From NCBI GenBank assembly GCA_963921935.1, contig OY998175.1, forward strand, positions 149,225,309 through 149,289,308: DNA of 64,000 nucleotides, read 5' to 3'. Both the position numbers and the translations under genes were made by a program. Below the pieces are notes generated by a model. It worked only from the letters and a program-made list of their open reading frames with translations, searched no databases and was not told the DNA's origin. Below, in pieces: positions 1 to 11,316 of the stretch; within the stretch, counting starts at the first letter, position 1, and every line of letters begins with the position of its first letter. The stretch comes from Galeruca laticollis. Lineage: Eukaryota > Arthropoda > Insecta > Coleoptera > Chrysomelidae.

Positions 1-107
1 AGAGTTCGAATAAATCCCTGCTCAATGGCCAAAATTTTAACTTTCATTGCGTAGCTTAGACAGAATCGGATTCAGGATCTACACCAGTGTGCGATTTCGT
101 AACAATA

Positions 108-338
108 TTATTCAAACGTCTGTTTCCTTCTCAAGATGTCTACTATATTAACACTGTTCCTGTACCGCAATTTTTTTAGTCGCAACTGTTCATACAAATA
201 AGTTACTTGACCATTGAGAGGATTTTTTTGAGCATTAGCTAATGTCACATAAACATCTTCTTCGCGATTTTCCATAACACTGAATTCGTGATAATATTTT
301 GCTGTTGAAGCCGTCATTCCGGCGTCAAAGTATGACAA
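108..338 (-). pseudogene. Short unrecognised protein fragment, possibly from a MULE-type transposon protein
   Basis: An open frame of 76 codons, extendable upstream without a stop to about position 360, reads FDAGMTASTAKYYHEF and later LANAQKNPLNGQ. This resembles, from memory only, the region of insect MULE/SWIM-type transposon proteins that carries a G-x-(S/T)-x-(S/A)-x-A-x-x-x-H pattern. There is no catalytic core and no flanking terminal repeat that I can see, and the frame ends in a stop within the fragment. It may equally be a chance frame in AT-rich DNA. Confidence 0.25.
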
Positions 339-1075
339 AAATAATTGTTTCTTATCCTCACAGCAACGTAAGTTAAAGATTTTGCTACGTTTACTCTATG
401 TGTGTAGTGAAAAATGATGTCTATAAGAACATTTGCTCCTTTTTTAATCAAGGTGAAATTTTTGTACTTCCTTTTACTATTAAGAATTTAATTATGTTTG
501 TCTTACAGTTAAAGTTTCTGGTTGCTCCTTTTGTTTCATTTTTCGACTATTTCCTTTCTGACAGCTGACAAACGAATATCTTGAGAAACTCATATCGTCC
601 AGGATTTTGAAGAAGTCTTTTCATTTTTCAATTTTTTTTTTGGTTTCTGCAGAAAATGTGTTAATAACATAACAACATTCGTCATCGTAGTTGCCGATGT
701 GAGAGAATGAACATTGAACTTTCCAGGTATAGTTAACAGGAGTGATATTAGTAAAAATACTTTTGAATCGGTCAATAATTTTTATATTCCCTCAAAGTTA
801 ACCTCAAAATGAAACTAATGAACGACGTGAAGCAAAAAGTTTTAATCGCACATTACTAAGTAACCCACCATCCCGAGTATTTCGATACAAATCCGTGTGT
901 ATTTCAAACGTCGGCACCTTGTAACCAAACAAATATGTTGGAACATTTCCGAGTCTATTTCACAAATGGCAGTTTTGAAATAAACGTGGAAACGTAAATA
1001 CTCAACCGGGATTATCATAGTCATTCCCCGATCTAGAAGACCTATAGACTTAATCTATCAGTGACCTGATCCTGA
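339..1075. other. AT-rich stretch with no recognisable gene
   Basis: Only short frames of about 60 codons occur here, with no family resemblance. I see no RNA gene, terminal repeat or long tandem repeat. Confidence 0.5.
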
Positions 1076-1087
1076 AAGATGTCGTGT

Positions 1088-1245
1088 CTCAGAAATATCA
1101 AACATTGGACAGGAATAAGTACCACAGGAGAATTAATTCACAGCATCAGAGACAGGGATGAATGGACAGAACTCAGAAGTAATGGCAAACATCCATTAAT
1201 AGATAGCGTCAGAAGAAGAAGTAGACCTGATCCATAGCCACGACC
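1088..1245 (+). pseudogene. Possible C-terminal tail of a retroelement polyprotein
   Basis: One plus-strand frame reads TGELIHSIRDRDEWTELRSN and ends at a stop near 1,237. The pattern of a basic/acidic run followed by a W resembles the extreme C-terminus of RTE- or Jockey-type ORF2 proteins, where an ARDRxxW-like motif is common. An AATAAATAAA stretch follows at about 1,308, which would suit a 3' end. No reverse transcriptase motif is present upstream, so this is a weak call. Confidence 0.25.
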
Positions 1246-1330
1246 GCATTGTACCTACTTTAAGTTTAAATTGTCTACTAAAGAGTAATAGAGAAGTTCA
1301 GAATTATTAATAAATAAACCAACTTTCTCA

Positions 1331-1726
1331 AAAAGAATTTATTTACAATGAGTCAAGGAAAACAATAAGTTAATATTATGATGAATACATATACTTTGAG
1401 ATTTAATTAAAGTTAACGAGTTCAATAGGCATTTTTAGTACCCTGTGTGAATATACCACATGATGTACGGAGGAACCCAGCCTGCTTTACGTAAGTACCC
1501 CACACGAGGGGTACGCTCGTATGAATATCTTATCCCAGGAATGTGGTTACAGCCCGTTAACCCTTTATTATAATAGTATCAAACATTTTTGTAGCTGAAA
1601 TATTTGTTACACTTAGGTGCGTAAACTATATATTTCTGACAATAAATCATAGAGTAAAAAATGAAAATGAAAAAAGTGTAAGAAGGGTGACCACTTTTCC
1701 GATTGCTTTCTGTTTATACAGCAATA
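1331..1726. other. Spacer without recognisable features
   Basis: AT-rich, short frames only. It ends at the TA dinucleotide (1,725-1,726) that borders the first Tigger-like element. Confidence 0.5.
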
Positions 1727-1751
1727 GGGTGAACCATACAGTGATTAGCCA
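1727..1751 (+). repeat. Left terminal inverted repeat of Tigger-like element 1
   Basis: Begins GGGTGAACC and contains CAGTGATTAGCCA. It pairs with 5,923-5,947 at 19 of 25 positions and follows a TA. Confidence 0.8.
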
Positions 1752-2389
1752 ACGATAGTTATTGGCATAGTTATAATATTTCGATAATTTTTAATTGCTG
1801 ACAAAATATTTTACGCCTATGGTATTACCTAGATAGTAGTGGCAACTATGCTAAATTCGTATTTTAAACTGCCCCGTTCCATTACATAATCTTAAAAAGT
1901 TATAGAAGTTGGTGTGAGATGGCATCTAAAACGGAACTTTAGTGATATATTAACAAGTTACATTAAGACCTACACTCCTATATTTGAGGATTAATTACAA
2001 GGTATGTGGTTGTACATGATAATATATATTTATTTGTGTTTTAATATGTATAAAATTCGTAACTCTGAGGGAGATATAACTTCTTTACGGTTTAGTTTTA
2101 TTTAATGTCCTATGCCAATCACTGTACACAATTTCTGTAAAAAATTAGTGATTGGCCATGTGGCTTATAACTGTCAAATTAAAGTTTATTCAAAATATGG
2201 TGTCAATCAGTGATTGGCCATATATAAATCAATTAATTTAAGGTGTATATGTTATTTTAATTGATACATTTAAACTATATTATTTGATAGGTACAGGGTT
2301 TTCAACAGAAATTCTCAGAAGGTATACTTGAAAGGAAACATTTCTATTAAATCTTCTTATTTTATTTCGTAATTTCACAATAATGGCCG

Positions 2390-3335
2390 TATCGAAGCCA
2401 ATCGACGGAATAATCCGTTTAAGGACAACCACCTGGGGACGGTTGGTACAGGACAAGTTCCAGAATTTCGGAAATGAACATATGCAAGTTGTTTTCTTCA
2501 GTAGAAGAATATTTACAAAGCAAAAATTTTGACCATATTTAGCAAGCTCCGACTAGGATATTTAATACGGATGAAAGATATTTTTCGTTAAGCCATACAT
2601 TTTTAAAGTAGTTGCACCACAAGGTGCAAAGAATGTTTACGAAGTAGATCCGGTCGAGCACAAATGACTATAACAGACATGTTTACGTTCTTAGCTGCCG
2701 GTCAAACGGCTAATACTATGCTCATTTATCCTTATAGGAATACTATTCCATAGTAAATTCAGTACCAAGCACTTGGGGAGTAGGACATAGCGACAATGGG
2801 CGGATGATGCTGCAGAACTAAATTCCCAATTATTCTCTTCATTGATGGTCTTTCAATAAATCAAACTTCAAAATTAAGTCAGTTTTGTACAGAACTGAAA
2901 ATAATTTTATTATCGCAATAATGCAACCAGCTGATGCAGTAACTCAAAACGGGTTGGAGTTTAGAAGAAAAAACTATCAAGCAGTAGGAACTAAAGAAAA
3001 ATTTGCTCCCGTTTTAACGAGCGTCATGGAGGGATATGCAAAATGTGGAACCAAAAAAAATTGATATCAGGCTAGTGGGACGCTTCTGCCATTGATAACA
3101 ATAAGTGTCTGGGAGCGAATAAACCCGTGGATGGTGTTGACAATAATGAAAAGAACAGCAATAAGATGGTTGTGGAGAATGACTAGTATGACTCTCACAT
3201 AATTTAGATATATTGTGTCAGAAGAAAGAATCGCAATTTTTAACCGAATACAACAGTTTAATAGCAATAGCAACGAGGAATTTATACAACTTTATAAAAT
3301 ATACAAGGATTTCTGCAGAAACTAAAACTAAAAAG
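2390..3335 (+). pseudogene. Tigger/pogo-like transposase (DDE_1, CENP-B-related), broken
   Basis: Frameshifted plus-strand segments follow the order of Tigger/pogo transposases: a stretch with NNPFKDNHLG (about 2,410), then SVEEYLQSKNF, then IFNTDERYFS (about 2,560), where the D is the first catalytic aspartate in the family's N-x-DE motif. Next come APQGAKNVYEVDPVEHK (2,610-2,665), then after a frameshift TDMFTFLAAGQTANTMLIYP (2,674-2,733), a WG(V)GHSDNG motif (about 2,780) and IMQPADAVTQNGLEFRR (about 2,930), the family's LQPLDV-like segment. A C-terminal region containing DNNKCLGANK follows. The D-G-H second aspartate motif is damaged (DGLS near 2,845). Multiple stops and at least three frameshifts rule out function. 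In life the protein would cut and paste the element by binding its ends through CENP-B-type helix-turn-helix domains, which I cannot find intact here. Confidence 0.75.
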
Positions 3336-3665
3336 AATTAGAAAACAATTAAGTAATAACGAACCGTTCATCCAATTTGGAAATAGTATCTATAGAAAAC
3401 CTGAGAATAGCTTAATACCAATATGACCAATAGAAACCTTGAAAGAGTTAGGGGATGAAAATGACTTTTGCAAAGAAAATCAAAAACCGGAATGGAATGA
3501 AGAAACAACCAAATCTTTTGTGATTCTATATGATGTACACAATTGCGTAAATGAAAATTCTTGGAGTTAAAAGAATTATCAAATTGGTACTCCGACAAGC
3601 ATTTCAGAACATTTGTATCTTATACCCAAAAAGAATAATGAAGACGTGAATACATCACGAAATGA

Positions 3666-4440
3666 ATGGTTTTAAAGATTAAAACTAACTTTTTCGCATT
3701 TTAACAATATTCTATCATAAAATTGTTACTTGTATACATTTCGGGGGATGTATCGTGCTAACAAACAGAAATTTCTCCAAAAATAACCAAAAATGTAGTA
3801 TATCTGGATTAATAGGACTCGCTGTACTCGCTATATTCAGCTTAAAATCCATAGGGTACATCTGTGAGACACCTTGAATAATTTTAAATCATAAAATTGG
3901 TTACTTGTATACACCCTGGAGGCTGTATCGTACTAACAAACTGGAAAATCTCCAAAAATGACAAAAATTTGGTACTTCAAGTACCATAGCACCCGGTGTA
4001 CTGGCTCTGGTAAACTGAATATCAATATATTTCATCTGTGAGATGTGTTAAATAATAATCAATCATAAAATTGGCGACTTGTTGCACTCCGGAGGCTGTA
4101 TCATGCTAACAATCTGAAATTTCTCAAAAAATTACAAAAATGTCGTACTTCAAGTACCATAGAACCTGTTGTACTGGCTCTGATGAGAGTTCATCTGTGA
4201 GATGTCTTTAATAATATTCAATCATAAAATTAGTGACTTGTTGCACCCCGGAGACTGTATCGTTCTAACAAGACAAGTAACGAAAAGTGGCCGACGACTA
4301 CGACATACACAGGATTTATTTTCTAAAATCGTTTTTTCGTGTTGTTGTTGAGAAAAAACGTAAAAATAATTCAAGAAAAAGAGAGAGGAAAAGAAGAAGA
4401 ACAAAGGAGAGACTAATTCTATTAGTACAGGAGGCATTAA
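3666..4440. repeat. Internal tandem array, about 174-bp units, block 1
   Basis: The phrase ATCATAAAATTGG recurs at about 3,714, 3,888, 4,062 and 4,220 (spacing 174, 174, about 159), each time followed by a GGAGGCTGTATCGTGCTAAC-like segment and a CAAAAAT-rich tract. The array ends with a tail containing AAGTGGCCGACGAC and a GTGTTGTTGTTGA stretch. The whole block is repeated about 811 bp downstream. Confidence 0.8.
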
Positions 4441-4476
4441 AAAGAAAAACGTGATTGCTCTAAAAAATAAACGGTT

Positions 4477-5260
4477 TCAAAGATTAAAAGTAACTTTTCC
4501 ACATCTGTGGCCCTGAACAATATTCTATCATAAAATTGTCACTTGTATACACTTCGGGGGATGTATCGTGATAAAAAACCGGAATTTCTCCAAAAATAAC
4601 AAAAAATGTAGTATATCTGGATTTATAGAACCCGCTGTACTCGTTCTAGTCAGCTGAAAATCAGTAGGTTACATATGTGAGACATCTTGAACAATATTTA
4701 GTCATAAAATTGGTCACTTTTATACACTCTGGAGGCTGTATCGTGCTAACAAACTGAACATTCTCCAAAAATGACAAAAGTTTGGTACTTAAAGTACCAT
4801 AGCAGCTGTTGTACTGACTCTGGTGAGCTGAATATCAATAGGGTTCATCTATGTGATGTCCTGAATAATATTCAATCATAAAATTGGTGACTTGTTGAAC
4901 TCCAGAGGCTATATCATGCTAACAAACTGAAATTTCACAAAAAATTACAAAAAAGTCGTATTTCATGTACCATAGCACTCGTTGTACTGGCTCTAGTGAG
5001 CTGAAAACAATAGGGTTCATCTGTGACATGTCCTTAATAATATGCGACCATAAAATTGGTGACTTGTCGCACTCCGGAGGCTGTATCGTGGTAACAAGAC
5101 ATGTAACGAAAAGTGGCCGACGACAACGACGACGACGACGACATACACACAGTATTTTTTTTCTAATAACCGTTTTTTCGTGTTGTTGTTGATGGAAAAC
5201 GTGAAAATAACTCAAAAAAAATTCAAAATTCCAACCTTTTTTGGGGTAAACCAATACTTT
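4477..5260. repeat. Internal tandem array, about 174-bp units, block 2 (duplicate of block 1)
   Basis: ATCATAAAATTG-type phrases at about 4,527, 4,701, 4,875 and 5,047. The same lead-in (TTTCAAAGATTAAAAGTAAC) and tail (AAGTGGCCGACGAC, then an expanded ACG triplet run at about 5,118-5,142) bracket it as in block 1. This shows that a composite module of four units plus flanks was duplicated. Confidence 0.8.
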
Positions 5261-5309
5261 TCTCGCATATTAAATAGGTTGGGCGGAAAAGTAATAATAC
5301 AAATATTTT

Positions 5310-5543
5310 AAATGAACATTTTAACTGATGAGCCAGGACCCAGTAGAAGGATTCATTCAACAGTCAAACATAAAGCCGTTAAAAAGGTATCGGCAGATGA
5401 GAACGAACATAACTAATGAGTTACACAGGTTGATCCCAATACCAGCTACCGATAATCTGTTTTACTTGCACTAAAAAAATGACTCCATCTATCAAAGGTG
5501 TTTATTGCCATATTTGTAAAAGATTATACCATCATAAGTGTTA
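5310..5543 (+). pseudogene. Probable C-terminal zinc-binding tail of the Tigger-like transposase
   Basis: Plus-strand segments read MNILTDEPGPSRR and, in another frame, GVYCHICKRLYHHKC followed at once by a stop (about 5,488-5,543). A C-x2-C ... H-x-C tail of this kind ends many Tigger-like transposases in invertebrates. It is separated from the transposase core by the 174-bp arrays, so the arrays may have grown inside the coding region or an intron. The identification rests on motif shape only. Confidence 0.45.
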
Positions 5544-5922
5544 AATTTTACAAAAATATTGATACAAATATTTAACTGGTCAGCTTGCCTTCGTAATATA
5601 AATGCTGAATGCACTTTAAATTATTTGTTTTTTAAACTATGTCAATTTTTGAGTAAGTATGCCAATCACTTATACCCAATAAAACAGCGGTACTTAAAGC
5701 TATTTTACCTACGCCAATCACTGGTAGCCTACTGGTCAATTATATAAACATTTTAGCCTGTCTATTTTGCAGCTCAACTTATACTTAATGAAAAAAAAAT
5801 TAATCTCATATTCAAAAAAATTCTAAACAAATTCATTTTCATTGCTCAACGAAACAATTCATTTATCATTAACAAAAATGATTACTTAGTAAATAATAGA
5901 ATATTGCAAAGTAGCTCTTAAG

Positions 5923-5947
5923 TGACCAATCACTGCACAGTTTACCC
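5923..5947 (-). repeat. Right terminal inverted repeat of Tigger-like element 1
   Basis: Reads TGACCAATCACTG and ends GTTTACCC, followed by TA. It is the inverted counterpart of 1,727-1,751. Confidence 0.8.
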
Positions 5948-5951
5948 TATT

Positions 5952-6330
5952 AGTTACAAAATAAAAATGTTTTTCCTAATTTCTTCAAATTAATGGTCAA
6001 TATTGTTCATTAACAGTTCATATGCTGCATCGGCAATAAAAGGACTGTAACAGAAAGTTGTTAAATATACGGGTTGTCCCATTTCAAAATGCACATATTG
6101 TTTGTATATGTCAAAAACTGTACATTTGACAACGTCGATAATATAAAATCACTGGTCTATTTGAAATACATAACCAACATTTTGTTAATGTACCTTACCG
6201 GGCGACAAAACCAACATAAAATTATTGGAGTCCTTATTTTGGAAAATTATTTTTTGAATTTAATTAAGCGCAGTTCATACATATATTTAAATAGGGTGAT
6301 TCACAAAAGCCTTGCCTAAGGACATGAACA
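5952..6330. other. Spacer without recognisable gene
   Basis: AT-rich; one 81-codon frame at 6,074-6,319 has no family resemblance and no supporting context. Confidence 0.4.
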
Positions 6331-6355
6331 ATATTACTTCAGTAGTTTCCACAAC

Positions 6356-6690
6356 ATGAGTGTCTCAAAATTGACGCCCTTTGATCAAGTTCCATTGCAA
6401 AATATATTGAGTTGTTGGTTCCAATATGATGATGCTCCTCCACATTATGGTAGACCAGTGAGAACTTTATTAATGCAAAAATTCCCAGACTGTTGTATTG
6501 GAAGAGGTGGACCCGTAGTACGTCCTCCTAGATTACTAGATTCAAATCCTTTGTAGATGCAGCTCTTATTCACGTTGCTGTGACATTTATAGAAGAGAAT
6601 ATGCGGGATGGTTTTTTATTCAACGATAAATCGTGCAAATGTCTGCATTTATTGAGGAGGCGATTTGTTCATGAATTAATTTCTTGTTTC
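6356..6690 (+). pseudogene. Mariner-type transposase remnant
   Basis: The frame 6,356-6,556 reads WFQYDDAPPHYGRPVRTLL and then CCIGRGGPVVRPPRLLDSNP. This corresponds to the DGAPPH(F/Y) segment with the second catalytic aspartate, followed by the (W)IGRGGP...PPRSPDLxPLD segment of insect mariner transposases. Here the motif is DDAPPH, and the third catalytic residue region is lost (the frame stops at LDSNPL). A second open stretch, FVDAALIHVAVTFIEENMRD, follows immediately to about 6,690 and could be the degenerate C-terminus. I could not find the element's terminal repeats. Confidence 0.7.
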
Positions 6691-7089
6691 ATAACAATTT
6701 TACTCAAGAGAAGACATATTGACGGAACATTTTCTTTTATATGAACTAGATGTCATTCTGGGTTAGTTTCTTTTGGGACACCAGGTACATACATTCATAT
6801 GGGGTGCTTATAATGAGCCGTATAACAGACGCAACATGTGGGAACCGAGGCACACGCCCAGGTAAATGTAATCCTTTATTCACTTCTGCGGCTTGTATGA
6901 GATTTCGAACGTGCGATAACAAAGAAGATTGGTATAATGAAACAGGACAACGACAGCTACAAAAAAACCGGTACTCGATATTATTTGGATTTTCGGAAAC
7001 GATTTTCTGCATGTATGAAATTTTATGTTTATAATTGTTGGATTTTTCGAAGATTGTTAAGAATTGATATAAAGTTACAACAAATTGTG
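6691..7089. other. Unassigned stretch upstream of the copia gag fragment
   Basis: Overlapping short frames on both strands, none recognisable. It may be further decayed copia sequence, given the gag fragment that follows. Confidence 0.3.
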
Positions 7090-7367
7090 GTACTAGGCCA
7101 AACAATAGATAATCATTTCAGAAAACCGACTGTGCCATCAGGAGAGAGGTACCTATTGATGAGAGTGACCAAGTATGTAATAATTTTCTGCTTATCTTAC
7201 CGTCAAAGTTTGACACTGGGGTAACAATTATAGAGACAGTTTCAGCCGTGGAAATTGACTTTATGAAGTCGAGGTTATTAGATGAAGAAATAAAGATGGA
7301 TTATAAGGTAGACGTTGTGAAAATGGGTCAGTGTTTAAAGCAAGTTGGCGAGAGTTGGATTAAGTAG
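7090..7367 (+). pseudogene. gag: Ty1/copia Gag fragment
   Basis: A continuous plus-strand frame reads PIDESDQVCNNFLLILPSKF, then DTGVTIIETV and FMKSRLLDEEIK, ending in a stop at 7,365-7,367. The LP-x-x-(F/Y)-D-x-x-(V)-x-x-(I/L)-E-T pattern followed by (F/Y)-(V/M)-K-x-R-L-L-D-E-E is characteristic of copia Gag (the gag-polypeptide/UBN2 region). In a complete element this is followed some 30-50 residues later by a CCHC zinc knuckle, which is absent here but occurs in the same orientation at 14,165. I infer that the two belong to one element split by the intervening 6.6-kb transposon. Confidence 0.75.
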
Positions 7368-7656
7368 GGCACTTAGTATATAGTGCTTGTTAATTTAAAA
7401 AGTAGTAAGAATACATTCATGTTTCTAACAACAAGATACACAGATATATGATTGAAACGTATTATTCTTAGATTCCAATAATTTTGTAAACATTAGGCGT
7501 TTATTGAAAATTATTAAAAACTCAAATTTTATCAAACTGGTATGCTAAAATCGGGTAGTGGATACTATAAAATGTGGTACTTCCTGTTAAACTAAATTAG
7601 TATTATATTGTATATTTTAAAAATAAAAGGTATTCAAAACTTGTATATAACGGACA

Positions 7657-7944
7657 TTATATACAAAAATCACATTCGTATTGCTCATCGTCTTCATCAA
7701 TCCCGGCACATATATCATGAACTCATCATTTGCAATTATAACACATTACTCAACCTTCACAGGATTTCAAATTAGAGAATAGTTCATTACAAATAAGACA
7801 CGCAACATTCTCCTCTTCGTCTTCTGACGAGTCACTTGCTCCATGGAAAGGTTCCGTTTTCTTCCTACAACCTTTTGTCGTTGTTTCTACTGTTGATTTA
7901 CCTTTCTTCCTCCTACCCACTAAACAAGAAACATAACAAGTCAT
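7657..7944 (-). pseudogene. C-terminal zinc-binding tail of a Tigger-like transposase
   Basis: The minus strand starts with a basic segment (GRRKKGKSTVETT), passes through an acidic run (SSEDEEENVACLIC) and continues past an in-frame TGA where the family has W. It then reads VMCYNCK, two more stops and VHDICAGIDEDDEQYECDFC before a final TAA at 7,657-7,659. This CLxC...W-x-x-C-x-x-C-x-x-W-x-H-x-x-C-A-G pattern is the PHD-like tail found on many insect Tigger-type transposases. At least one of the stops is explained by a W-to-stop change. Confidence 0.75.
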
Positions 7945-8155
7945 TTTTGTGATGTTCTTCTAGAGACTTTTCGTGATGTTTATTTAAAACGTTAATAAGA
8001 TATCTCCTAGATGTCTTAATTTTATTACCAACTCTATTAACATCCATGTCATGTGAATAAAACATACTTTTGATGTACACAATAATACTTGAATTCGCAG
8101 GTACATACACATCCTTTGAACTTCTTTTTAGCAACTTCCTATAGGAAACATTCAT
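7913..8155 (-). other. Unrecognised 80-codon open frame
   Basis: This frame overlaps the start of the transposase tail in another frame. It is basic (RKLLKRSSKD, KTSRRYLINV) and has no recognised motif. It may be part of the decayed transposase or chance. Confidence 0.15.
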
Positions 8156-10312
8156 ACGATGGTAATTTTTATACTTCTCACTAATGTCACATACAGAACG
8201 TTACTGTTATATTACAAATTAACATGTTTCTAAAATGATCACAGTTACTTTTACATCGTTCGAAATAATTTTTAGTAAATTCCTACGATTACGTCTGTAC
8301 GATGTTAGTTTATAAACAAACCTCTCAGTAATATCTCATATTAAACATCACAGTAACATAAAAAAAGAGGAAAACAGAACAGGAACTGACAAACAGTAGT
8401 TATCTGTGGAAACAAATGACAAGCATGAAATGGCGGGTGGTTTTCAGTTTTGTGTTATATTTTATTTGCAGGAAGCACATTTTATGCAAGAAAAAGTACT
8501 TGAATGGAGTGGTCTTCGTTTTCTTTAGTTCCTACTTAGCTACAGTTTCTATACTTAGTTATAATTCTTGTTATAATGGAAGAACACCAGTTTTTATCGG
8601 TAAGTACCTACCTATTCCAAAATCATAATTATTAAAACTTAATACTCATTCAATACATTAATCGGCTATTGTACTCGTACATTGAAATTCCAGGTGGCGG
8701 AATTGTACACTAACATTATATAATAGAGTTTGCAAAATAAGGGTTTTTTCAACTTTTAAAATATTTTAGCTAGTCAGTATATTTTAAAAACGATTCACAA
8801 TATTCCAAATCCTAAATATGCATTATAACCTACCAAAAGCTTAATATTGCAATAGGGTAGATATTATTATTAATAATAAAACATGATCATATGTTGGCAG
8901 AAATTTGAATCCAGAAGAAAATATTTTCAATGTTCAAGATGTTTCAGAAGCTACATAAATAAAATAAAAAACAAATAGTTGGTAATTATGTAAAGAGAAG
9001 TAACTATTTCAGATAGTGTGATACAGACATTGTATTAAACAGTACAAAAAATATTGAATCACGTATCTCTAGTACTAGTCCATCAATATAGTTTTGCAGG
9101 TTCAGAAATTTTTAACATTAATACTAACAGTTCTTGTAAACAATTAGAGACTATTTAAGACTTTAAAGAAATTTCTGTTAAAAAGCTCATTTCCATTTGA
9201 AAATACGCTGATTATAATAAATAAGATGTACAATGTTACCTATATTAATCTAGTTTGAGAATATGACACTGAATGCTCCAGTCAACAAACAGAATTCAAT
9301 TATTTATGATTGTAGAAATACAGCTATTGGATACTGAATTGGATACAATTAATTATAAACTCATTTAACTTGATAATGTGTTCATATCTCTCCTTCATAA
9401 GTAGTTTTTTTGTGTGTATTAATAATGCTCAGTTTTCATTAAATTACAATTCCACGATGTTAATATACAATATGTTCCAGGATGAAAATAACAAGATAAG
9501 AATAGTATATTATTTTAAACAGAAAAAAGTATGAATTTTTATGGCACACCTGAATTTACCTTCCAAACGGAGTGAGGCATGTAATAGAAAGTAAATCATG
9601 AAAAGTCACTTCTTGAAATAAAATATGTGATTATTCCTTTGAAGAACCCCGTATGTATCTTATGGTAAATAGGTCCCAGTCAATTGGCTGAAAATTAAGT
9701 TTGATGTAGTTTATGATGATCGATCAAAGGTGTCCATGGACACAATTTTATCTAAAGTAATTGTTTCATTAGCTGCTGTTCAGAATACCTTCAAATGTTT
9801 CACATATAAGGATTTTGAAGTGTACGTTATGTAATCTTCTCTTGCATGAGAAAAAGTAACCGTAAGTGAACAATAGAATTTTCTTTAATCAGATTGGATT
9901 TCTGTTGATTTAACGTAATGTTTAATAAAATCTTTATGACATAAAATTTTTATTAGTTTTAATATTATTAAAAAACTATTCTAATAATTTTTTTGTAAAC
10001 TAGTTGTAATGTATGTGTATCCGTTAAACTTTATTAATTCAGTTTCAAAGTATGGTACGTTATGACAACTACAGATTATTATACCCTTCTTATTTCTTGC
10101 TTTCACTGAATGCGTTCAATTGTTTCCACTTTACACACTTGTTATGTAGTATGCTTACACAGTTTTATTTTCTTTAGGCTGGATTCCTGGACAAGTTATT
10201 TTTTTCTAATTTTGTATCTGTTTTCTTTCAAATTCACTGTACTGCTCATTAATAGTGAATAAACGTTTTAAATCCCGTTATTGCTTTTTTTGCTATTTTA
10301 TTTTAAATGTAG
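8156..10312. other. AT-rich interior of Tigger-like element 2, no recognisable gene
   Basis: The only frame of note is 8,416-8,628 (+), 70 codons, with a hydrophobic N-terminal segment (VVFSFVLYFIC). It has no homology I can name and no supporting context. The rest is very AT-rich with short frames. It may be an insertion that separates the transposase core from its C-terminal tail. Confidence 0.4.
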
Positions 10313-11316
10313 GCCACATCTCAGAAAAGAATCATGGTACAACTTTCAAAAAAATTACCTTTAGGTAAGTGATCCCGAAAAATTGCTGGTAAATATTTTG
10401 CAGTCTCTAAAATATCCGCTAGGGGTGGAATGAACACTCGAAAACATAATACTCCAAAAAAACATACTAAAGGTGTCCTAAAAATACAATTTTTGAAATA
10501 TTGATGAGATTATGAAAAAATTTAATTAAGGAGATTTTTGGCCATTATTCTTCAAATAATGGGTGGAGAAGGTTCAAAATTATGAACAAATGTATAACTT
10601 TTTCGTTTTTTAACCGATATTAATGATTTTAGCTGCATTTAAAAGATTTTTCTGTTTAATAAGATTGATAACAAAATTAGATAATTTTGTATCCACTCGA
10701 AAGTTTCAAATGTAAATTGAAGCATTTTTTTAATTTTTATATCTGATATCGTAAATCGTATATCTTGGAATAGATTACTATTTTTTTAACCCCTTTTCAT
10801 CAGAATTTAAAAAATGCCTCATTATATTTGAAATTTCCGAGAAAAATAGGAAAATTGTAGACTTTTTCACATAGCGTTGACAAAATTGTACAATTTTGTT
10901 GTTTTTGTTAAGCAGATCTTATTAAAGAGGAAAAACTCTATTAAATGACGCCAAAAACATTGATATCGATTTGAAAACAAAAAAGTGTTACGACATTTTT
11001 GTTTTTTAGGTTGAACCTTCCCCCACCCCTTACATGAAGAATAAAGACCAAAGTCCCTAACTACATTTTTTCATAATCTCATCAATATATCAAAAATTGT
11101 ATTTCTAGGATACCTTTAGTGTGTCTTTTTTGGAGATAATCACGATATTATGTTTTTAAGTGTTCATTCCACCCCATAGCAGATATTTTAGGAACTCAAC
11201 AATATTTTCCAGCGATTTTTCAGGGTCATTTTCCTGAAGGTATTTTTTTAAAGTTGTACCATGACTATTTTTTGAAATATGGCCGACAGCCGGCGTTCTT
11301 AGTTGTTCACCCTGTA
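10313..11316. mobile_element. Foldback/MITE element with arms of about 450 bp
   Basis: The left arm starts GGCCACATCTCAG and runs through ATCATGGTACAACTTTC, GGGGTGGAATGAACAC and TTGATGAGATTATGAAAAAA. The right arm, read in reverse complement from about 11,287, has GTCATGGTACAACTTTAAAA, GGGGTGGAATGAACAC and TTGATGAGATTATGAAAAAA in the same order. The axis lies near 10,760-10,800. The right end carries an extra 30 bp ending in CACCCTGTA, which is missing on the left, so the left end is truncated. No protein is encoded, which suits a non-autonomous element mobilised by another transposase. Confidence 0.8.

Larger units (their letters stand above)
1727..5947 (+). mobile_element. Tigger/pogo-type DNA transposon (copy 1), degraded, with TIRs and subterminal repeats
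   Basis: The termini 1,727-1,751 and 5,923-5,947 are inverted repeats matching at 19 of 25 positions, and all six mismatches are transitions, as expected from decay. Each is bordered by TA (1,725-1,726 and 5,948-5,949), the target duplication of the Tc1/mariner/pogo superfamily. The motif CCAATCACT or its complement AGTGATTGG recurs in the end regions: near 1,739, 2,114, 2,147 and 2,210 on the left, and near 5,661, 5,713 and 5,926 on the right. Such subterminal repeats are typical transposase-binding sites. Inside lie a pogo-like transposase pseudogene on the plus strand and two arrays of about 174-bp repeats. At 4.2 kb it is longer than a typical 2-3 kb Tigger, mainly because of those arrays. 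Confidence 0.8.

Noticed and set aside
590..1024. Two short frames (590-775 and 842-1,024, minus) as genes
   Set aside because: About 60 codons each, no family resemblance, expected by chance in this composition.
3666..5260. CRISPR array
   Set aside because: The 174-bp units are full-length diverged tandem repeats without short conserved repeats and unique spacers, and the setting is a eukaryotic transposon.
6746..7224. Overlapping frames of 94-119 codons on both strands
   Set aside because: They overlap one another on opposite strands with no motif; the only supported coding signal nearby is the copia Gag in a different frame.
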